Origin: Moorena sp. SIO3I8 | Lineage (GTDB): Bacteria > Cyanobacteriota > Cyanobacteriia > Cyanobacteriales > Coleofasciculaceae | NCBI RefSeq assembly: GCF_010692325.1 | Contig: NZ_JAAHHW010000002.1 | Coordinates: 1 to 64,000 of the forward strand | Direction of reading: 5' to 3' | Length of the DNA stretch: 64,000 nucleotides | Shown here: positions 1 through 8,565 of the stretch, piece by piece | How positions within the stretch are numbered: the first letter of the stretch is position 1 | Layout of the letters: each line of letters begins with the position of its first letter | Translations under genes and position numbers: made by a program | The notes under the pieces: generated by a model | Database searches by the model: none | What the model saw: only the letters and a program-made list of their open reading frames with translations | What the model was told of the DNA's origin: nothing

Positions 1-76
1 CATTACGACTAATTCCTTCCAGTTTTTCTCTCTGGTCTGAAGTTAGAAAAACCATTACCCGACGACCTCTTCCCAT
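1..76 (-). CDS. Partial N-terminus of a probable IS630-type transposase or HTH protein (runs off the left edge)
   Basis: The minus strand from the ATG at 76-74 reads 25 open codons to the window edge, beginning MGRGRRVMVFLTSDQREKL. The pattern of a short basic lead followed by Leu-Thr-x-x-x-Arg-x-x-Leu resembles the start of cyanobacterial IS630-family transposases and related helix-turn-helix proteins. Only the first 25 residues are visible, so neither the catalytic DDE residues nor completeness can be judged. The A/T-rich stretch and the inverted repeat that follow are compatible with an element end. It could equally be another HTH-type protein. Confidence 0.4.
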   Translation of the reverse strand, partial: MGRGRRVMVFLTSDQREKLEGISRN

Positions 77-130
77 ATTATCCAGTTTGTTTTCTGTCTA
101 TTACACTATTTTAAGCTTGCCACGCCAGTA

Positions 131-203
131 GGGTGTGTTAGGGACGGGCTCGCCCTAATTTTCTCGGTAGCCAGTGTTAGGATAGCCCGTCCCGTAACGC
201 ACC
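131..203. repeat. Imperfect inverted repeat, MITE-like
   Basis: The arm at 131-149 (GGGTGTGTTAGGGACGGGC) is nearly the reverse complement of 185-203 (GCCCGTCCCGTAACGCACC), separated by about 35 bases. Compact inverted repeats of this kind are common as small non-autonomous elements in cyanobacterial intergenic DNA. It lies between the edge transposase-like fragment and the DUF29 gene. No coding content was found here. Confidence 0.45.
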
Positions 204-251
204 GCCAGGGTTTGGACTACATCTTTACCACTACCATTCTCCTGAAACCTT

Positions 252-281
252 CTGTTCCCTGTTCCCTGTTCCCTGTTCCCT
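252..281. repeat. Heptanucleotide tandem repeat (TGTTCCC)n
   Basis: About four direct copies of a 7-nt unit lie in the gene-free stretch upstream of the DUF29 stop codon. The same unit recurs near 49413-49441. Short tandemly repeated repetitive (STRR) heptamers are a known feature of filamentous cyanobacterial genomes. Confidence 0.8.
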
Positions 282-324
282 ATAGCTGAAACCCTTGATT
301 TTTGGTTTAACTTGGTAAGTCCCA

Positions 325-783
325 CTAATTTTCCCAATCTTCGCTAGTATCACACCAAAAACTATCCTCAATCACCTCATCAAAGGAATAAAGACAAGCT
401 TCTGGGAACGTTCGTATTGGTAAATTAGTTTCCCGCAACGCTAAATCAATACCTGCTTCATAGCCATCCATCATTGCTTCCGACCGGCGAGACTTTAAGC
501 TGGGATTTTGCCGTAAATGCCGTTTAATTGCCCGACGTTGTTCTCGAATACTCAAAAACCAACTACGGCTACGATTATCTGGCTGATACTGCCACTTGAG
601 CAGATGACCAAGCAGAACGCAAAGGCGACTTACTAATTCCCGATATTCTTGTCTTCCCAAAGCTTGAATTTCTTCCTCCAGATGCTGCCAATCAAGCTTA
701 GAAAATTGCTTATGCTTCAGTGCTTGGGCTTGCTGCTGAGTCCAAGCATAAAAGTCTTGCTCGTATAGGGAAGGTTTATCCAT
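325..783 (-). CDS. DUF29 family protein
   Basis: This 152-residue protein begins MDKPSLYEQDFYAWTQQQA and shows the DUF29 pattern: an N-terminal YEQDFYAW, a W-x-x-L-E-E-E-I-x-x-L block, L-L-x-H-L-L-K-W-Q-Y, and S-W-x-x-S-I-x-x-Q-R. The family is abundant and often multicopy in cyanobacteria, and its molecular function is unknown. The frame can be extended 13 codons upstream to a Met at 822, but the internal ATG at 781-783 matches the family start. It lies convergent to nothing and stands apart from the CHAT gene. Identification is firm; function is not known. Confidence 0.85.
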   Translation of the reverse strand: MDKPSLYEQDFYAWTQQQAQALKHKQFSKLDWQHLEEEIQALGRQEYRELVSRLCVLLGHLLKWQYQPDNRSRSWFLSIREQRRAIKRHLRQNPSLKSRRSEAMMDGYEAGIDLALRETNLPIRTFPEACLYSFDEVIEDSFWCDTSEDWEN

Positions 784-952
784 AAAATTTAAAAAGTTAT
801 TACCGTTTTTTACATTATCCAAAATACCTATATCTTTTATTCTCTCTTGCCTATTGCCTAACCCAGTATGTTCACAAATCTAATTAAAATACGACTAACT
901 GGAACAATCTTATCTATTATAAACCTTGATAAACCGTACACTATACGTCACA

Positions 953-3283
953 CTATAAATCTCTCCAACCCTCAATCGTTGCCATCAAAATATTCACAAG
1001 GGGGTGCTCTATAGCTTCTTTTAACGCATCAACTCCTCCAGCTTTCAAGGCATTTATAACTTTAGCTTTCAGGGTAGGATTACTATTGATTTTTTCAGCA
1101 GCCTCAGCGACAACTGTTAATTTTTGAATTTCGGTTGTGCTTGGCTTGATTTGTGAAAGTTGGTTTAGGAGTTGTTGAATCTCTGCTGCTGCCTCTGCCA
1201 AATTTTTTGTTTGGGTTGGGGCATAGTAGTGCTGAGTGCCAATTATTTGGCTGTCCTTGACTGTTCCCGCGTAACCAAAACCGATTGAAGAATTGCTCTG
1301 GTCTATGTTGTTGGCTGCGAAATCAATAGTATTATAAATAGGTCTGTTAGCCTGGAGCTTAATGATTTCCACTAGCTCCGCACTTTGATGACGATAAATC
1401 TCTATTTCGCTATGCTTAGCCTTTAATTGAGCTAGATATTTTTCCTCGACTGCTTTAAGTGCTAACTCATAATTATGCTTGAAATCCTTTTCAATTTCAG
1501 CTTTGTTGAACTCCCTAGGTATGTTTATGCGAATCACGATAGTACCATCCCCCTTATTCTCAATAGATTGAATCGCTAACTCCTGTGCCCCGCTTTCAAC
1601 TTTTATCTTCTGGAATGAGGGAAGAAATGCCTGCCAGTTAAGTCCATGAACGAAAATCAAATCAAGAGTTTCTAAAACTTTTTGAAATAACTTACTAAAT
1701 TCTTCTGGAGCAAAGTTACCGCTATGGGGACGACGCTCTTGTTGAGAATCTCGCAGATAAACATAAGCACAAATTATCCCATCAAGATTTGTAGCACTAT
1801 TGATATTCCAGTCTTGTATACAAGTCCCAGTCAATAATGCTTTTTCAAAGTTAGTATTCAATGCTTGAACTGCCCTTAGATTAGCTCCAGTCAAATTGGC
1901 TTGACTGAGATTAGCTTCACTGAGATTAGCGTGACTGAGATTAGCTCCAGTCAGATTAACTTGACTGAGATTAGCTTCACTGAGATTAGCGTGACTGAGA
2001 TTAGCTCCACCAAGATTAACGTTACTAAGATTAGCTCCCCTAAGATTGGCTCCAGTTAAATTTATTTTGATTCGGTCTGGAACTAACTCAGTGTTTCTTT
2101 CCCTCCACTGATTCCAAGCTTCTACTCTTTTTTTGTATAAAATTAGGTCTTCGTTGTTTGGTTGCTGCTGAGTGATAAAGCTCATCGGAGCAAGATCATT
2201 CCAAATGGGAGGCAATTCTGCGGGATTCTGGAACAAAACTGGCAACCAACTAGCACAGGGAAAATCATTCTCCAATCCTTGCAGTTGTTCCCGTGCTTCC
2301 CTTACTGAAATATATAACGATTTTCCCTGTGAAAAAGACTTGAGAAATCCCTTTAAAAACTCCTGAACCACTAGATCGGGTACTGGCTCTCGCATCACAA
2401 TAACTTGCGGGATGTGCAAGTCAGCTAAACTTTGTGCTAAACCTAGCCCATCACAAGAGTTAAAAATAGCTATATTTAATCGCCGTTCAATTGATTCTTT
2501 TAAAGCATTTTTTAAATCACTAACTATTAAGCTATCTGTTGGGTTAATACAAATATAGCCGCTCTTGCCATCTCCTTGGCTGTAACTATGCCCAGCAAAA
2601 AATAGGATATCCCAGCCTTTTTCGTCCCATAGTGCCCTATCTAATTCCAGGCGTGACGGCTCAACCAGAAACGTAGGTTCTGTATCAGGTAAATCTTCTA
2701 GTAATTCTCGGTCTTTTTCAAGATTAATTCCGTCACTGTTTCCCAGAACAGCTAAAATTCTCACCCTATCCTTGCTCATAGACGAGATAGGGGGCTTAAC
2801 TTTATCAATTTTATCATAGGTTAATTCCCCCAAAGCCACCTCAGCCTTCCGGTAATAATCAAAAATGTCCCACAGATGCCAGGGGATTCGTCGTAACTGA
2901 ATATCTTCCACTTGGATAATTACGCGAATTTCGTCAGAAGGACTTAAATTTTTCATAAATGCCTCTTTGACGACACGAAAATCTTCAGAATCAAGCCAAG
3001 TATTTAGACTTTTTACCAAGTTTTTGGATAATTTACGAAACTGATCGATACTGATGATCGAAGTGTTTAGCTCTGGTTTCTTCTTCAAAGCGCGTACAGA
3101 AAAGCCTAAGTCTTGATATATTAAATACCAGCGCTTATGGAGTTTTGCCAATTCTGGTACTGGAGGCAATTTACCTAGTCTTTTTATTGATGGTATAGCG
3201 CGTTCATTTCCAATTTTTATAGTAGCTGAACAACCAGTTTCAAGGGTTCCCTCTCCTAGATTTATTACAACTAATTTATCCAT
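953..3283 (-). CDS. CHAT-domain protease-like protein with pentapeptide repeats
   Basis: This 776 aa protein contains a caspase-like CHAT domain (about residues 130-355) with the predicted catalytic dyad visible: His232 in FFAGHS and Cys277 in FNSCDG. About 70 residues of pentapeptide repeats (A-N/D-L-x-x, near residues 405-475) follow and should form a right-handed quadrilateral beta-helix. A C-terminal alpha-helical tail (about 695-776) is rich in AEAAAEI-type heptads. CHAT proteins are clan CD cysteine peptidases, often used as switches in bacterial defence or signalling; the target here is unknown. The gene ends the same strand run as the PIN-DUF1822 gene 20 bp upstream, so the two are probably co-transcribed. 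No signal peptide is visible, so it is likely cytoplasmic. Confidence 0.85.
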   Translation of the reverse strand: MDKLVVINLGEGTLETGCSATIKIGNERAIPSIKRLGKLPPVPELAKLHKRWYLIYQDLGFSVRALKKKPELNTSIISIDQFRKLSKNLVKSLNTWLDSEDFRVVKEAFMKNLSPSDEIRVIIQVEDIQLRRIPWHLWDIFDYYRKAEVALGELTYDKIDKVKPPISSMSKDRVRILAVLGNSDGINLEKDRELLEDLPDTEPTFLVEPSRLELDRALWDEKGWDILFFAGHSYSQGDGKSGYICINPTDSLIVSDLKNALKESIERRLNIAIFNSCDGLGLAQSLADLHIPQVIVMREPVPDLVVQEFLKGFLKSFSQGKSLYISVREAREQLQGLENDFPCASWLPVLFQNPAELPPIWNDLAPMSFITQQQPNNEDLILYKKRVEAWNQWRERNTELVPDRIKINLTGANLRGANLSNVNLGGANLSHANLSEANLSQVNLTGANLSHANLSEANLSQANLTGANLRAVQALNTNFEKALLTGTCIQDWNINSATNLDGIICAYVYLRDSQQERRPHSGNFAPEEFSKLFQKVLETLDLIFVHGLNWQAFLPSFQKIKVESGAQELAIQSIENKGDGTIVIRINIPREFNKAEIEKDFKHNYELALKAVEEKYLAQLKAKHSEIEIYRHQSAELVEIIKLQANRPIYNTIDFAANNIDQSNSSIGFGYAGTVKDSQIIGTQHYYAPTQTKNLAEAAAEIQQLLNQLSQIKPSTTEIQKLTVVAEAAEKINSNPTLKAKVINALKAGGVDALKEAIEHPLVNILMATIEGWRDL

Positions 3284-3303
3284 TTTATTTTTTATAAAAA
3301 AAA

Positions 3304-4269
3304 CTAAACCATAAACAACTCTGTAAATCTGAAATTACCATAGTCTATTTTAACACTGAATTGATCTCCATAATCAGCACTAAACCTTAGCTGGAGCCCA
3401 AGCTCACCAAATTGTGATTGTGCTTCTATAAAAGTTTGACCTAAGTCATCAAGTAAAATCATCTTGGTATTTTCTGGTAAATCTTTTGGGTTGCTGATAG
3501 CATATAGCTGTAGGCGAATATCTACTTCATTATTAGTTTCTCTAGCCATATGGACGACTAAAGCCATCTGGCATCCATTATCCCAGGTAATTTTTTTAAC
3601 TCGATTAACTCCTTTGATGTGCCTAGGAGCATATCTATAAGAATATTGTATTCTTCCTAAAATCCCTTCCCATGGATGCCAGTTTGCTTGCTCGGCCTCA
3701 CGAAAGTCATTGCCCAACCAATTGTTCAATTTTACTCGTTTCTGATCAAGTTCAGTCTGCCAGGGATTTAGCACGGAGGTTTCAGGTTTTACTTTTAGCT
3801 CATCAATTGGCTCAGAAAGAAGACAGCAGTATTCTAATCGCTGACGGTCTAACACTTGTTTTACTGACAAAACTCGCAAAACTGGACAAGTAAAGCCAAT
3901 AGAATTTAATTGTTGAGCATTTAAGGTTACAAAGGCTCCCAGATTATTAGCGATTGCACAAATCACCCCTTCAGCAACTTCAAAACCTGTAAGCTCTATA
4001 ATTTTGTAAAATTGCTCTTTCTCCAAGATGGTGTAATCGACAGCACATTCCTTTAGAATTCCCATTACCATAGAGAAAATTTCTCTAGCATCTTTTTCGC
4101 TCCTCAGGCTTTTTGCGTAATAAAAGAATTTAGCTACAGTCGCTTTGGCAACATAGCCCTCCATGCGCTGGGATTCAATAATTTCCAACAACTTTAGCGT
4201 CTGTTCTGAAAACGACTCTTGCTCGATCAGGAGACACATCAAGACACTTAAACCTACCAAAACCCTCAT
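3304..4269 (-). CDS. Degenerate PIN domain fused to a DUF1822-like domain
   Basis: The 321 aa product has two parts. Residues 1 to about 135 align by eye with cyanobacterial PIN-domain toxins: MRVLVGLSVLMCLL stands where PIN proteins have an acidic VLIDTDVILDLL-like strand, and FEVAEG and FVTLN stand where the DYEDA and IVTRN motifs normally lie. The first catalytic Asp is Gly and the second acidic site has also changed, so the nuclease site appears lost. The remainder (about 170-321, containing NNWLGNDF and WHPWEGILG) resembles DUF1822, a cyanobacterial family commonly found beside CHAT proteins. A role as sensor or partner of the adjacent CHAT protease is inference. Both assignments come from motif recognition, not a search. 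Confidence 0.6.
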   Translation of the reverse strand: MRVLVGLSVLMCLLIEQESFSEQTLKLLEIIESQRMEGYVAKATVAKFFYYAKSLRSEKDAREIFSMVMGILKECAVDYTILEKEQFYKIIELTGFEVAEGVICAIANNLGAFVTLNAQQLNSIGFTCPVLRVLSVKQVLDRQRLEYCCLLSEPIDELKVKPETSVLNPWQTELDQKRVKLNNWLGNDFREAEQANWHPWEGILGRIQYSYRYAPRHIKGVNRVKKITWDNGCQMALVVHMARETNNEVDIRLQLYAISNPKDLPENTKMILLDDLGQTFIEAQSQFGELGLQLRFSADYGDQFSVKIDYGNFRFTELFMV

Positions 4270-4430
4270 AATTGAACATCAATAGCAGTTCTCAAATGAA
4301 TAGACTACAGTCAACACACCCAGTGAACACACCCAGTCAATGTTGATTGCAGCAACAGCTCATTCTCAGCTTACCCCCTAATCAGGAATGGGGGCTATTC
4401 ACGTGAAAACCGCTGTATGCATCTTGTAAC

Positions 4431-4462
4431 TAAATTGAGTAACTAATTAGTTACTCAATTTA
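4431..4462. repeat. 32-bp perfect palindrome spanning the stop codon of the RHH gene
   Basis: Bases 4431-4446 (TAAATTGAGTAACTAA) are exactly the reverse complement of 4447-4462. The right end supplies the TAA stop of the minus-strand ribbon-helix-helix gene. There is no loop and no following T-run, so a classic terminator is not certain. It could act as a cruciform or dimeric-protein site, or mark the end of a transferred segment. Confidence 0.85.
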
Positions 4463-4945
4463 GTAGTCCTTGAATTTAGAGTCTCTTGGAATCTCGGGGT
4501 TTACTGAAGACTGTTTACCTTTTACTAGGTTACGCAATCGCGCTGATTTAGACCCATTTAATACAGAAAACCCAGGTTTACGGTTGCTTGGCTCCTGATC
4601 CAGCACCTGGTTTAGATTTTCCTTCATCTCCATGAATAACTCTTGCAATTCATCCAGACGCCTCTCTAGATTAGAGTCAGTCTTAGGTACAGGGGATACT
4701 CCCAGGGATTGAGCAACTCCTTGAATGGCAAGTGCGAGATCAGTAACATTGGTTTGTTTTCTGAGCTTATCAACGGAGGCTTGTACTACTGTTAAACGTT
4801 CTTCTACTGAGTCATCGGTTTCCAAACCCTGTCTCAGCAGTCTGTTGATTAACTCTGTAACTGAAATGCCCTTCTCCTCAGCGCGGTCTTTGAGGGCTTG
4901 TGCTAGGTCTTCAGATAGTCTGAAGCTAACTAGTTTCCTAGACAT
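4460..4945 (-). CDS. Ribbon-helix-helix (CopG/Arc-like) DNA-binding protein with coiled-coil tail
   Basis: The 161 aa product opens MSRKLVSFRLSEDLAQALK, followed by an AEEKGISVTELINRLLRQGL helix pair. This is a textbook ribbon-helix-helix fold: a beta-strand with exposed polar residues, then two helices. Residues about 50-130 are predicted helical or coiled-coil (VEERLTVVQASVDKL, LERRLDELQELFMEMKENL), and the tail is basic. RHH proteins bind DNA as dimers to short, often tandem sites and usually repress their own promoter. Here two identical 23-bp boxes lie 20 and 53 bp upstream, and further copies of the core lie before the divergent small gene. It may be a plasmid-type or toxin-antitoxin-type regulator. 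No adjacent toxin was recognised. Confidence 0.75.
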   Translation of the reverse strand: MSRKLVSFRLSEDLAQALKDRAEEKGISVTELINRLLRQGLETDDSVEERLTVVQASVDKLRKQTNVTDLALAIQGVAQSLGVSPVPKTDSNLERRLDELQELFMEMKENLNQVLDQEPSNRKPGFSVLNGSKSARLRNLVKGKQSSVNPEIPRDSKFKDY

Positions 4946-4954
4946 AACAATTTA

Positions 4955-5152
4955 TTGACATTAACTAGTGATATACGTATTATAGCTTTTTTGGTGGCTA
5001 GTGATATACGTATTATAGCTGCTTGCTGATCAGTAATTACTATGATATGGTTCCTATAACCCAGTTAATATAGGTATTTCAGCTATTTTCAAAAAATATC
5101 CCCCACGTCAACCAGTCTCCTAGTGGAAAAATGTGATATACATGTGATATAC
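4955..5152. promoter_or_regulatory. Overlapping divergent promoters with four operator-like GTGATATAC boxes
   Basis: An exact 23-bp direct repeat occurs at 4965-4987 and 4998-5020, a 33-bp (three-turn) spacing. Its core GTGATATAC recurs at 5133-5141 and 5144-5152. On the plus strand TTGACA (4955-4960), a 17-bp spacer and TATTAT (4978-4983) make a good sigma70 promoter whose spacer and -10 lie inside box 1. On the minus strand each 23-bp box contains TATAAT. The arrangement suggests autoregulation by the adjacent RHH protein, which is inference. Confidence 0.6.
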
Positions 5153-5157
5153 AAAAG

Positions 5158-5403
5158 ATGTACATCATTCAACATACTGATATGAAGCGTCTAAGAGACT
5201 TTTTCAGAAAAGCGAGAACTCCGATAGCAGTTATAAGCACAATTGTGGTCGGAGCTAAGGCTGCGATTGGGATTTGGCAAGATTTAGATTTAAACAGTCA
5301 AATCCAGGATATTATCAACAAAACCTGCGATCATAGTGAGTCTTCTGCTCAGACAAGCAGGAAAGATACAGACCTTCCTGAAGATCGAGCTCCTAAACTC
5401 TGA
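5158..5403 (+). CDS. Small hypothetical single-pass membrane protein
   Basis: This 81-residue open frame begins 5 bp after the last GTGATATAC box and has one hydrophobic stretch (TPIAVISTIVVGAKAAIGIW, about residues 22-41) preceded by a basic amphipathic segment (MKRLRDFFRKAR). The C-terminal third is polar. The Met at 5182 is an alternative start that gives the shorter MKRLRDFF form. No family is recognised. Its position divergent from the RHH regulator and behind shared operator-like repeats supports a real, regulated gene. Confidence 0.45.
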   Translation: MYIIQHTDMKRLRDFFRKARTPIAVISTIVVGAKAAIGIWQDLDLNSQIQDIINKTCDHSESSAQTSRKDTDLPEDRAPKL

Positions 5404-5629
5404 AGAAGCTACAGAAATCGGTGACTTGCCCACCCAGTGGCAAAGGGAATGGGTGGATTTGGGTGCATCTCTAGCTATGGTGATCAATGCTCTCTGTTTT
5501 AGGGAAGCAACTGAGTTGGGACTGAGAAATTTTTCCAGTCCCGTTAGCTATAGTAATGTGAATAATTTAGACAAAGAGCTTGAGGTCGCATTTCCGATCA
5601 ACGTCTTGCTGTTACCGTAAGAAGTTGGT

Positions 5630-6721
5630 TTAAGCTGGTTGACTCAAGGCTTCCGTTAGATAATCTGCCGCTGCTTCCACTAATGCGATCGCATTTTCAT
5701 AAATCATGCGAGTTGGTCCAATAATTCCCACACTTCCCACCGGCACTTGGTCTTGCTGATAGTTAGCAGATACCAAGGTACAGCCACGCATCGGTTCCAA
5801 GGAATTCTCCGCACCAATCCTAATATTCACACGAGAGTTAACTTCACACTCTTCCGGTACTTTAAAGATTACTGACCACAGTTGCTCCTGTTCCTCTTCC
5901 AACAGATGTAGCAAACCTAGAGTCTGGTCGATTTCCGAAAATTCTGGTTGACGCAACACCTCTGAGATGCCACGAATCATAATCGGGCTGGACTTAGGTG
6001 CTACAGTGCGGCGGGTCAACTCAGCTAATAAATTGCTGAAAAAATCCGCATAGCGGACAAATTCTCGGTCTAATTCACCCCAATCTAATTTCTCCAATTC
6101 CCTGAGAGTTCTTCCGCGCAGCTTACTATTCAAAAAGTTAGATAATATTTTTAACTCCCGCTCCACAATCGACTCATCAACCGTCCTATCATCCTCTGAC
6201 TGGGGCAGATTCATCAATACCGACTGAGTTTCATAACTATCGGTAACTATAATCAACATCACCTGCCCTAGCTCTAGGTGCATCAACTGTAGATGGCGCA
6301 GGCGAGTAGTGCGATTGTCAGGGAAAGTAATTAAAGCAATATATCCACTAACCGTTGCCAGAATTTGAGCAGCATTCCGTAGCAATACCTCAAACTTAGC
6401 TTCCTCCCAGTTCAACTTCTCTGCCAATAAATTCTCAACATACTGACTCAAGGTTTCTGACGGTTGAATCAGCTGGTCAACATAGGTTCGATAACCTGAA
6501 TCAGAAGGAACCCTACCTGCAGAGGTATGGGGTTGATATAGTAGTCCAACTTTTTCCAACATACTCATGCAAGAACGAATCGTCGCTGGACTAACACTCA
6601 GGTCATATTCTTGAACCAAGGCTTTAGAACCAACCGGTTCCGCCGTGGCAATATAGTGACGAATAGTCGCCCAGAGAATATGTTGTTGCCGACTTGTTAA
6701 ACTTAGTTGTTGGCGAGACAT
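5630..6721 (-). CDS. hrcA: Heat-inducible transcription repressor HrcA
   Basis: This 363 aa protein has the HrcA layout. Residues 1-75 form a winged helix ([45 protein letters not shown]) ending in the family signature [18 protein letters not shown]. The GAF-like and dimerisation regions follow, with SSPIMIRG and [10 protein letters not shown] near the end. HrcA represses groESL and related chaperone genes by binding the CIRCE inverted repeat, and its activity depends on GroEL. No CIRCE element was recognised directly upstream here. The length is normal for the family. It stands alone on the minus strand. Confidence 0.95.
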   Translation of the reverse strand: MSRQQLSLTSRQQHILWATIRHYIATAEPVGSKALVQEYDLSVSPATIRSCMSMLEKVGLLYQPHTSAGRVPSDSGYRTYVDQLIQPSETLSQYVENLLAEKLNWEEAKFEVLLRNAAQILATVSGYIALITFPDNRTTRLRHLQLMHLELGQVMLIIVTDSYETQSVLMNLPQSEDDRTVDESIVERELKILSNFLNSKLRGRTLRELEKLDWGELDREFVRYADFFSNLLAELTRRTVAPKSSPIMIRGISEVLRQPEFSEIDQTLGLLHLLEEEQEQLWSVIFKVPEECEVNSRVNIRIGAENSLEPMRGCTLVSANYQQDQVPVGSVGIIGPTRMIYENAIALVEAAADYLTEALSQPA

Positions 6722-7138
6722 TTTGAACCAAAGCTGAACTGAATTTTAAAGGGAAAAAAGTCTAAATTAGAGGGAGGAGTTACCATTAAGGTGATAAAAC
6801 ATAATAACTAGGAAGCGATGCAGCGCGGTTTTGGGGGTTTCCCCCATGAGCGACTGAATTAAGACATAGAATTTTGCCTAAAAGCTGGCTTGAGTTAAGC
6901 AGTCTTTAGTCCAAAACAGTAGGGCTGATAATTAGATATCCCAATCAATCACCAAAAATCAGGGTTGGTTTTGGTGAAAGTTGGAAGTATCTGGCATTTA
7001 TCCATAGCTATGGCAGCTTCTGCTCACCCAAGGATTAAGTTGGTTATTAATACATTTTATCTAAAAATATTTGCTATAAGAACATTTGTTCTAAGATAGC
7101 AGAATCAACTCATAGCAGTAGTTAGCAGTGACCTGCAA
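6722..7138. other. Gene-free stretch with an interspersed repeat copy (6815-6856)
   Basis: No convincing gene lies in these 417 bases upstream of hrcA. A block at 6815-6856 ends in GGGGGTTTCCCCCATGAGCG plus ACTG, and it recurs in reverse orientation at 57511-57534 with one mismatch in the shared 24-nt core. The two copies mark a dispersed repeat family rather than a gene control signal. The remainder is A/T-rich and may contain the hrcA promoter, which I cannot place. Confidence 0.5.
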
Positions 7139-7498
7139 TTAGTAACGAGGAATGCTATCATCAACTATGATTGAGTAAGCGTCAATACCCCCAGCTACAT
7201 TCTTGACATTCGTGAACCCCTGACTGATTAACCACTGACACATCTGAGCCGAGCGCATACCATGATGGCACATGACCATGGTTTCAGCTGTGGGGTCAAA
7301 GCGAGTAGAGATTTCCCCAGACCACTGAGCAAATTCACTCAAAGGCAGAATTTCAAACCCTTCTATAGAAGCGATCGCAACTTCTTGCCGTTCTCGGACA
7401 TCAATAAGCTGTAACTGCTCCGGGGAATCTGCCATCTGCCTTGCCAGTTGTTCAACACTGATTTCAACAAGAGGTTGATCAAACGATTGAGCCACCAT
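7139..7498 (-). CDS. Single-domain rhodanese-like protein
   Basis: The 119 aa protein contains the rhodanese fold motifs LIDVRERQEVAIASIEG (near residue 35) and the active-site loop MCHHGMRSAQMCQWL, in which the Cys of CHHGMRS is the persulfide-carrying nucleophile, followed by the closing NVAGGIDAY. Single-domain rhodaneses transfer sulfane sulfur in the cytoplasm, for example to thiolation or detoxification enzymes. The six-residue active loop is of rhodanese rather than Cdc25 size. It is monocistronic here. The physiological acceptor is unknown. Confidence 0.9.
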   Translation of the reverse strand: MVAQSFDQPLVEISVEQLARQMADSPEQLQLIDVRERQEVAIASIEGFEILPLSEFAQWSGEISTRFDPTAETMVMCHHGMRSAQMCQWLISQGFTNVKNVAGGIDAYSIIVDDSIPRY

Positions 7499-8041
7499 AG
7501 GACGGAAATAGCTGTAACGCGCTTGTTTTCGTAGTTTTGACCTTTATTCTACCTCTAGTAATCCCAATTTTATTTATTCACCCTAAATATAATGAGCAGG
7601 TGATGGGGTTATCAGCTATGGTAGCTGATTAATATCTACCAATATTTAAAGGAGTGACGATCAGCATTAACATCAGCTTTAAGTCGTCAGCTATCATGCT
7701 TAAAATAAACATCGAACACAATAATTTAATAGTTCGAGATTTTACAGAATTGAAAGTTTGGTCATTTGCCCATCTAAGTATTCAGGCGTTGGCTGATAGC
7801 ACCTCAAGTAGCACCTCAAGTAGCGCTTAAGCTGATAGCTGATAGCTAATTGGTAAAGAATAAATTAATACCAAAGCTATAAATAAATAATTAATGTGGC
7901 AGATAGCAGAGTGTCACAGGTATTCCTATCAAACAACAGAGGTTTATAGGAAAATCTAAGTAAGTACTGTAATTTTTTATAGTTTACTCGTACTCAAATA
8001 GGGAGGAAATAGTAACAACTAGTCTTAGGAGGGTTTTGACA
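7499..8041. other. Gene-free stretch between divergent genes
   Basis: These 543 A/T-rich bases separate the rhodanese gene from the secreted-protein gene. I see only small direct repeats (AGCTGATAGC-type and CACCTCAAGTAG-type, about 7790-7850), with no open frame of note. A strong Shine-Dalgarno AGGAGGG lies at 8027-8033 for the downstream gene. Promoters of both flanking genes presumably lie here. Confidence 0.5.
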
Positions 8042-8509
8042 ATGGTACGACAAGGTGTTAGAGGAGTCATAGCTTTAATAGTAGCCCTCTGTTCTATGCC
8101 AGTTTTATCTCAGACAGCGAATTTTGCTTCTTTAAACTTATCACCTGGTTTTTCCCCAAGTCAAGGACAGGTCAGTGGTCACACCGGTGGTGCTTACTCG
8201 TTGTCATCGATTGCGAATAGCGATCGCAACAATGATCCCTGTATCGGTTTTGGAGACCCTACTCCAGATCACCTGATGGTTTTGGAGACAGATTTCCCGA
8301 ATTTAACTATAGGGGTCAACACAGGGGGAAAGGATACCACTTTACTAATTCAGTTTCCCAACAATCAGATCCTTTGTGGGGATGATACAGGTTCAAAAAA
8401 AGATGCCAGCATAACCGCACAAAATTGGCCAGCTGGGACATACCAAATCTGGGTAGGTTCCTTTGAGGGAGGACAAAGGTGGGATTACACCCTGACAGCT
8501 GTTGAGTAA
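8042..8509 (+). CDS. Secreted hypothetical protein with signal peptide
   Basis: The 155 aa product starts at the ATG 8 bp after AGGAGGG; an in-frame TTG two codons earlier sits too close to that site. Residues 1-24 form a Sec signal peptide with a basic start and a hydrophobic core (GVIALIVALCSMPVLS), cleaved around the following QTA. The mature part is rich in Gly, Ser, Asp and Asn, has two Cys (DPCIGFGD, ILCGDD) that could form a disulfide, and ends AGTYQIWVGSFEGG, which resembles pre-peptidase C-terminal-like beta-sandwich modules. It is periplasmic or exported. Function is unknown. Confidence 0.7.
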   Translation: MVRQGVRGVIALIVALCSMPVLSQTANFASLNLSPGFSPSQGQVSGHTGGAYSLSSIANSDRNNDPCIGFGDPTPDHLMVLETDFPNLTIGVNTGGKDTTLLIQFPNNQILCGDDTGSKKDASITAQNWPAGTYQIWVGSFEGGQRWDYTLTAVE

Positions 8510-8565
8510 CTAAAAACGGTAAACTAGTTAGTAATCTGTTCAAGTATTAATTCTGGTGACCCCTA

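Noticed and set aside
155-337. 60-codon minus-strand frame
   Set aside because: It covers the inverted repeat and the TGTTCCC array and overlaps the DUF29 end; nothing suggests coding.
5336-5620. 94-codon plus-strand frame after the small membrane protein
   Set aside because: It overlaps the 81 aa frame and has no ribosome site or recognisable pattern. It could be a frameshifted remnant but I cannot support it.
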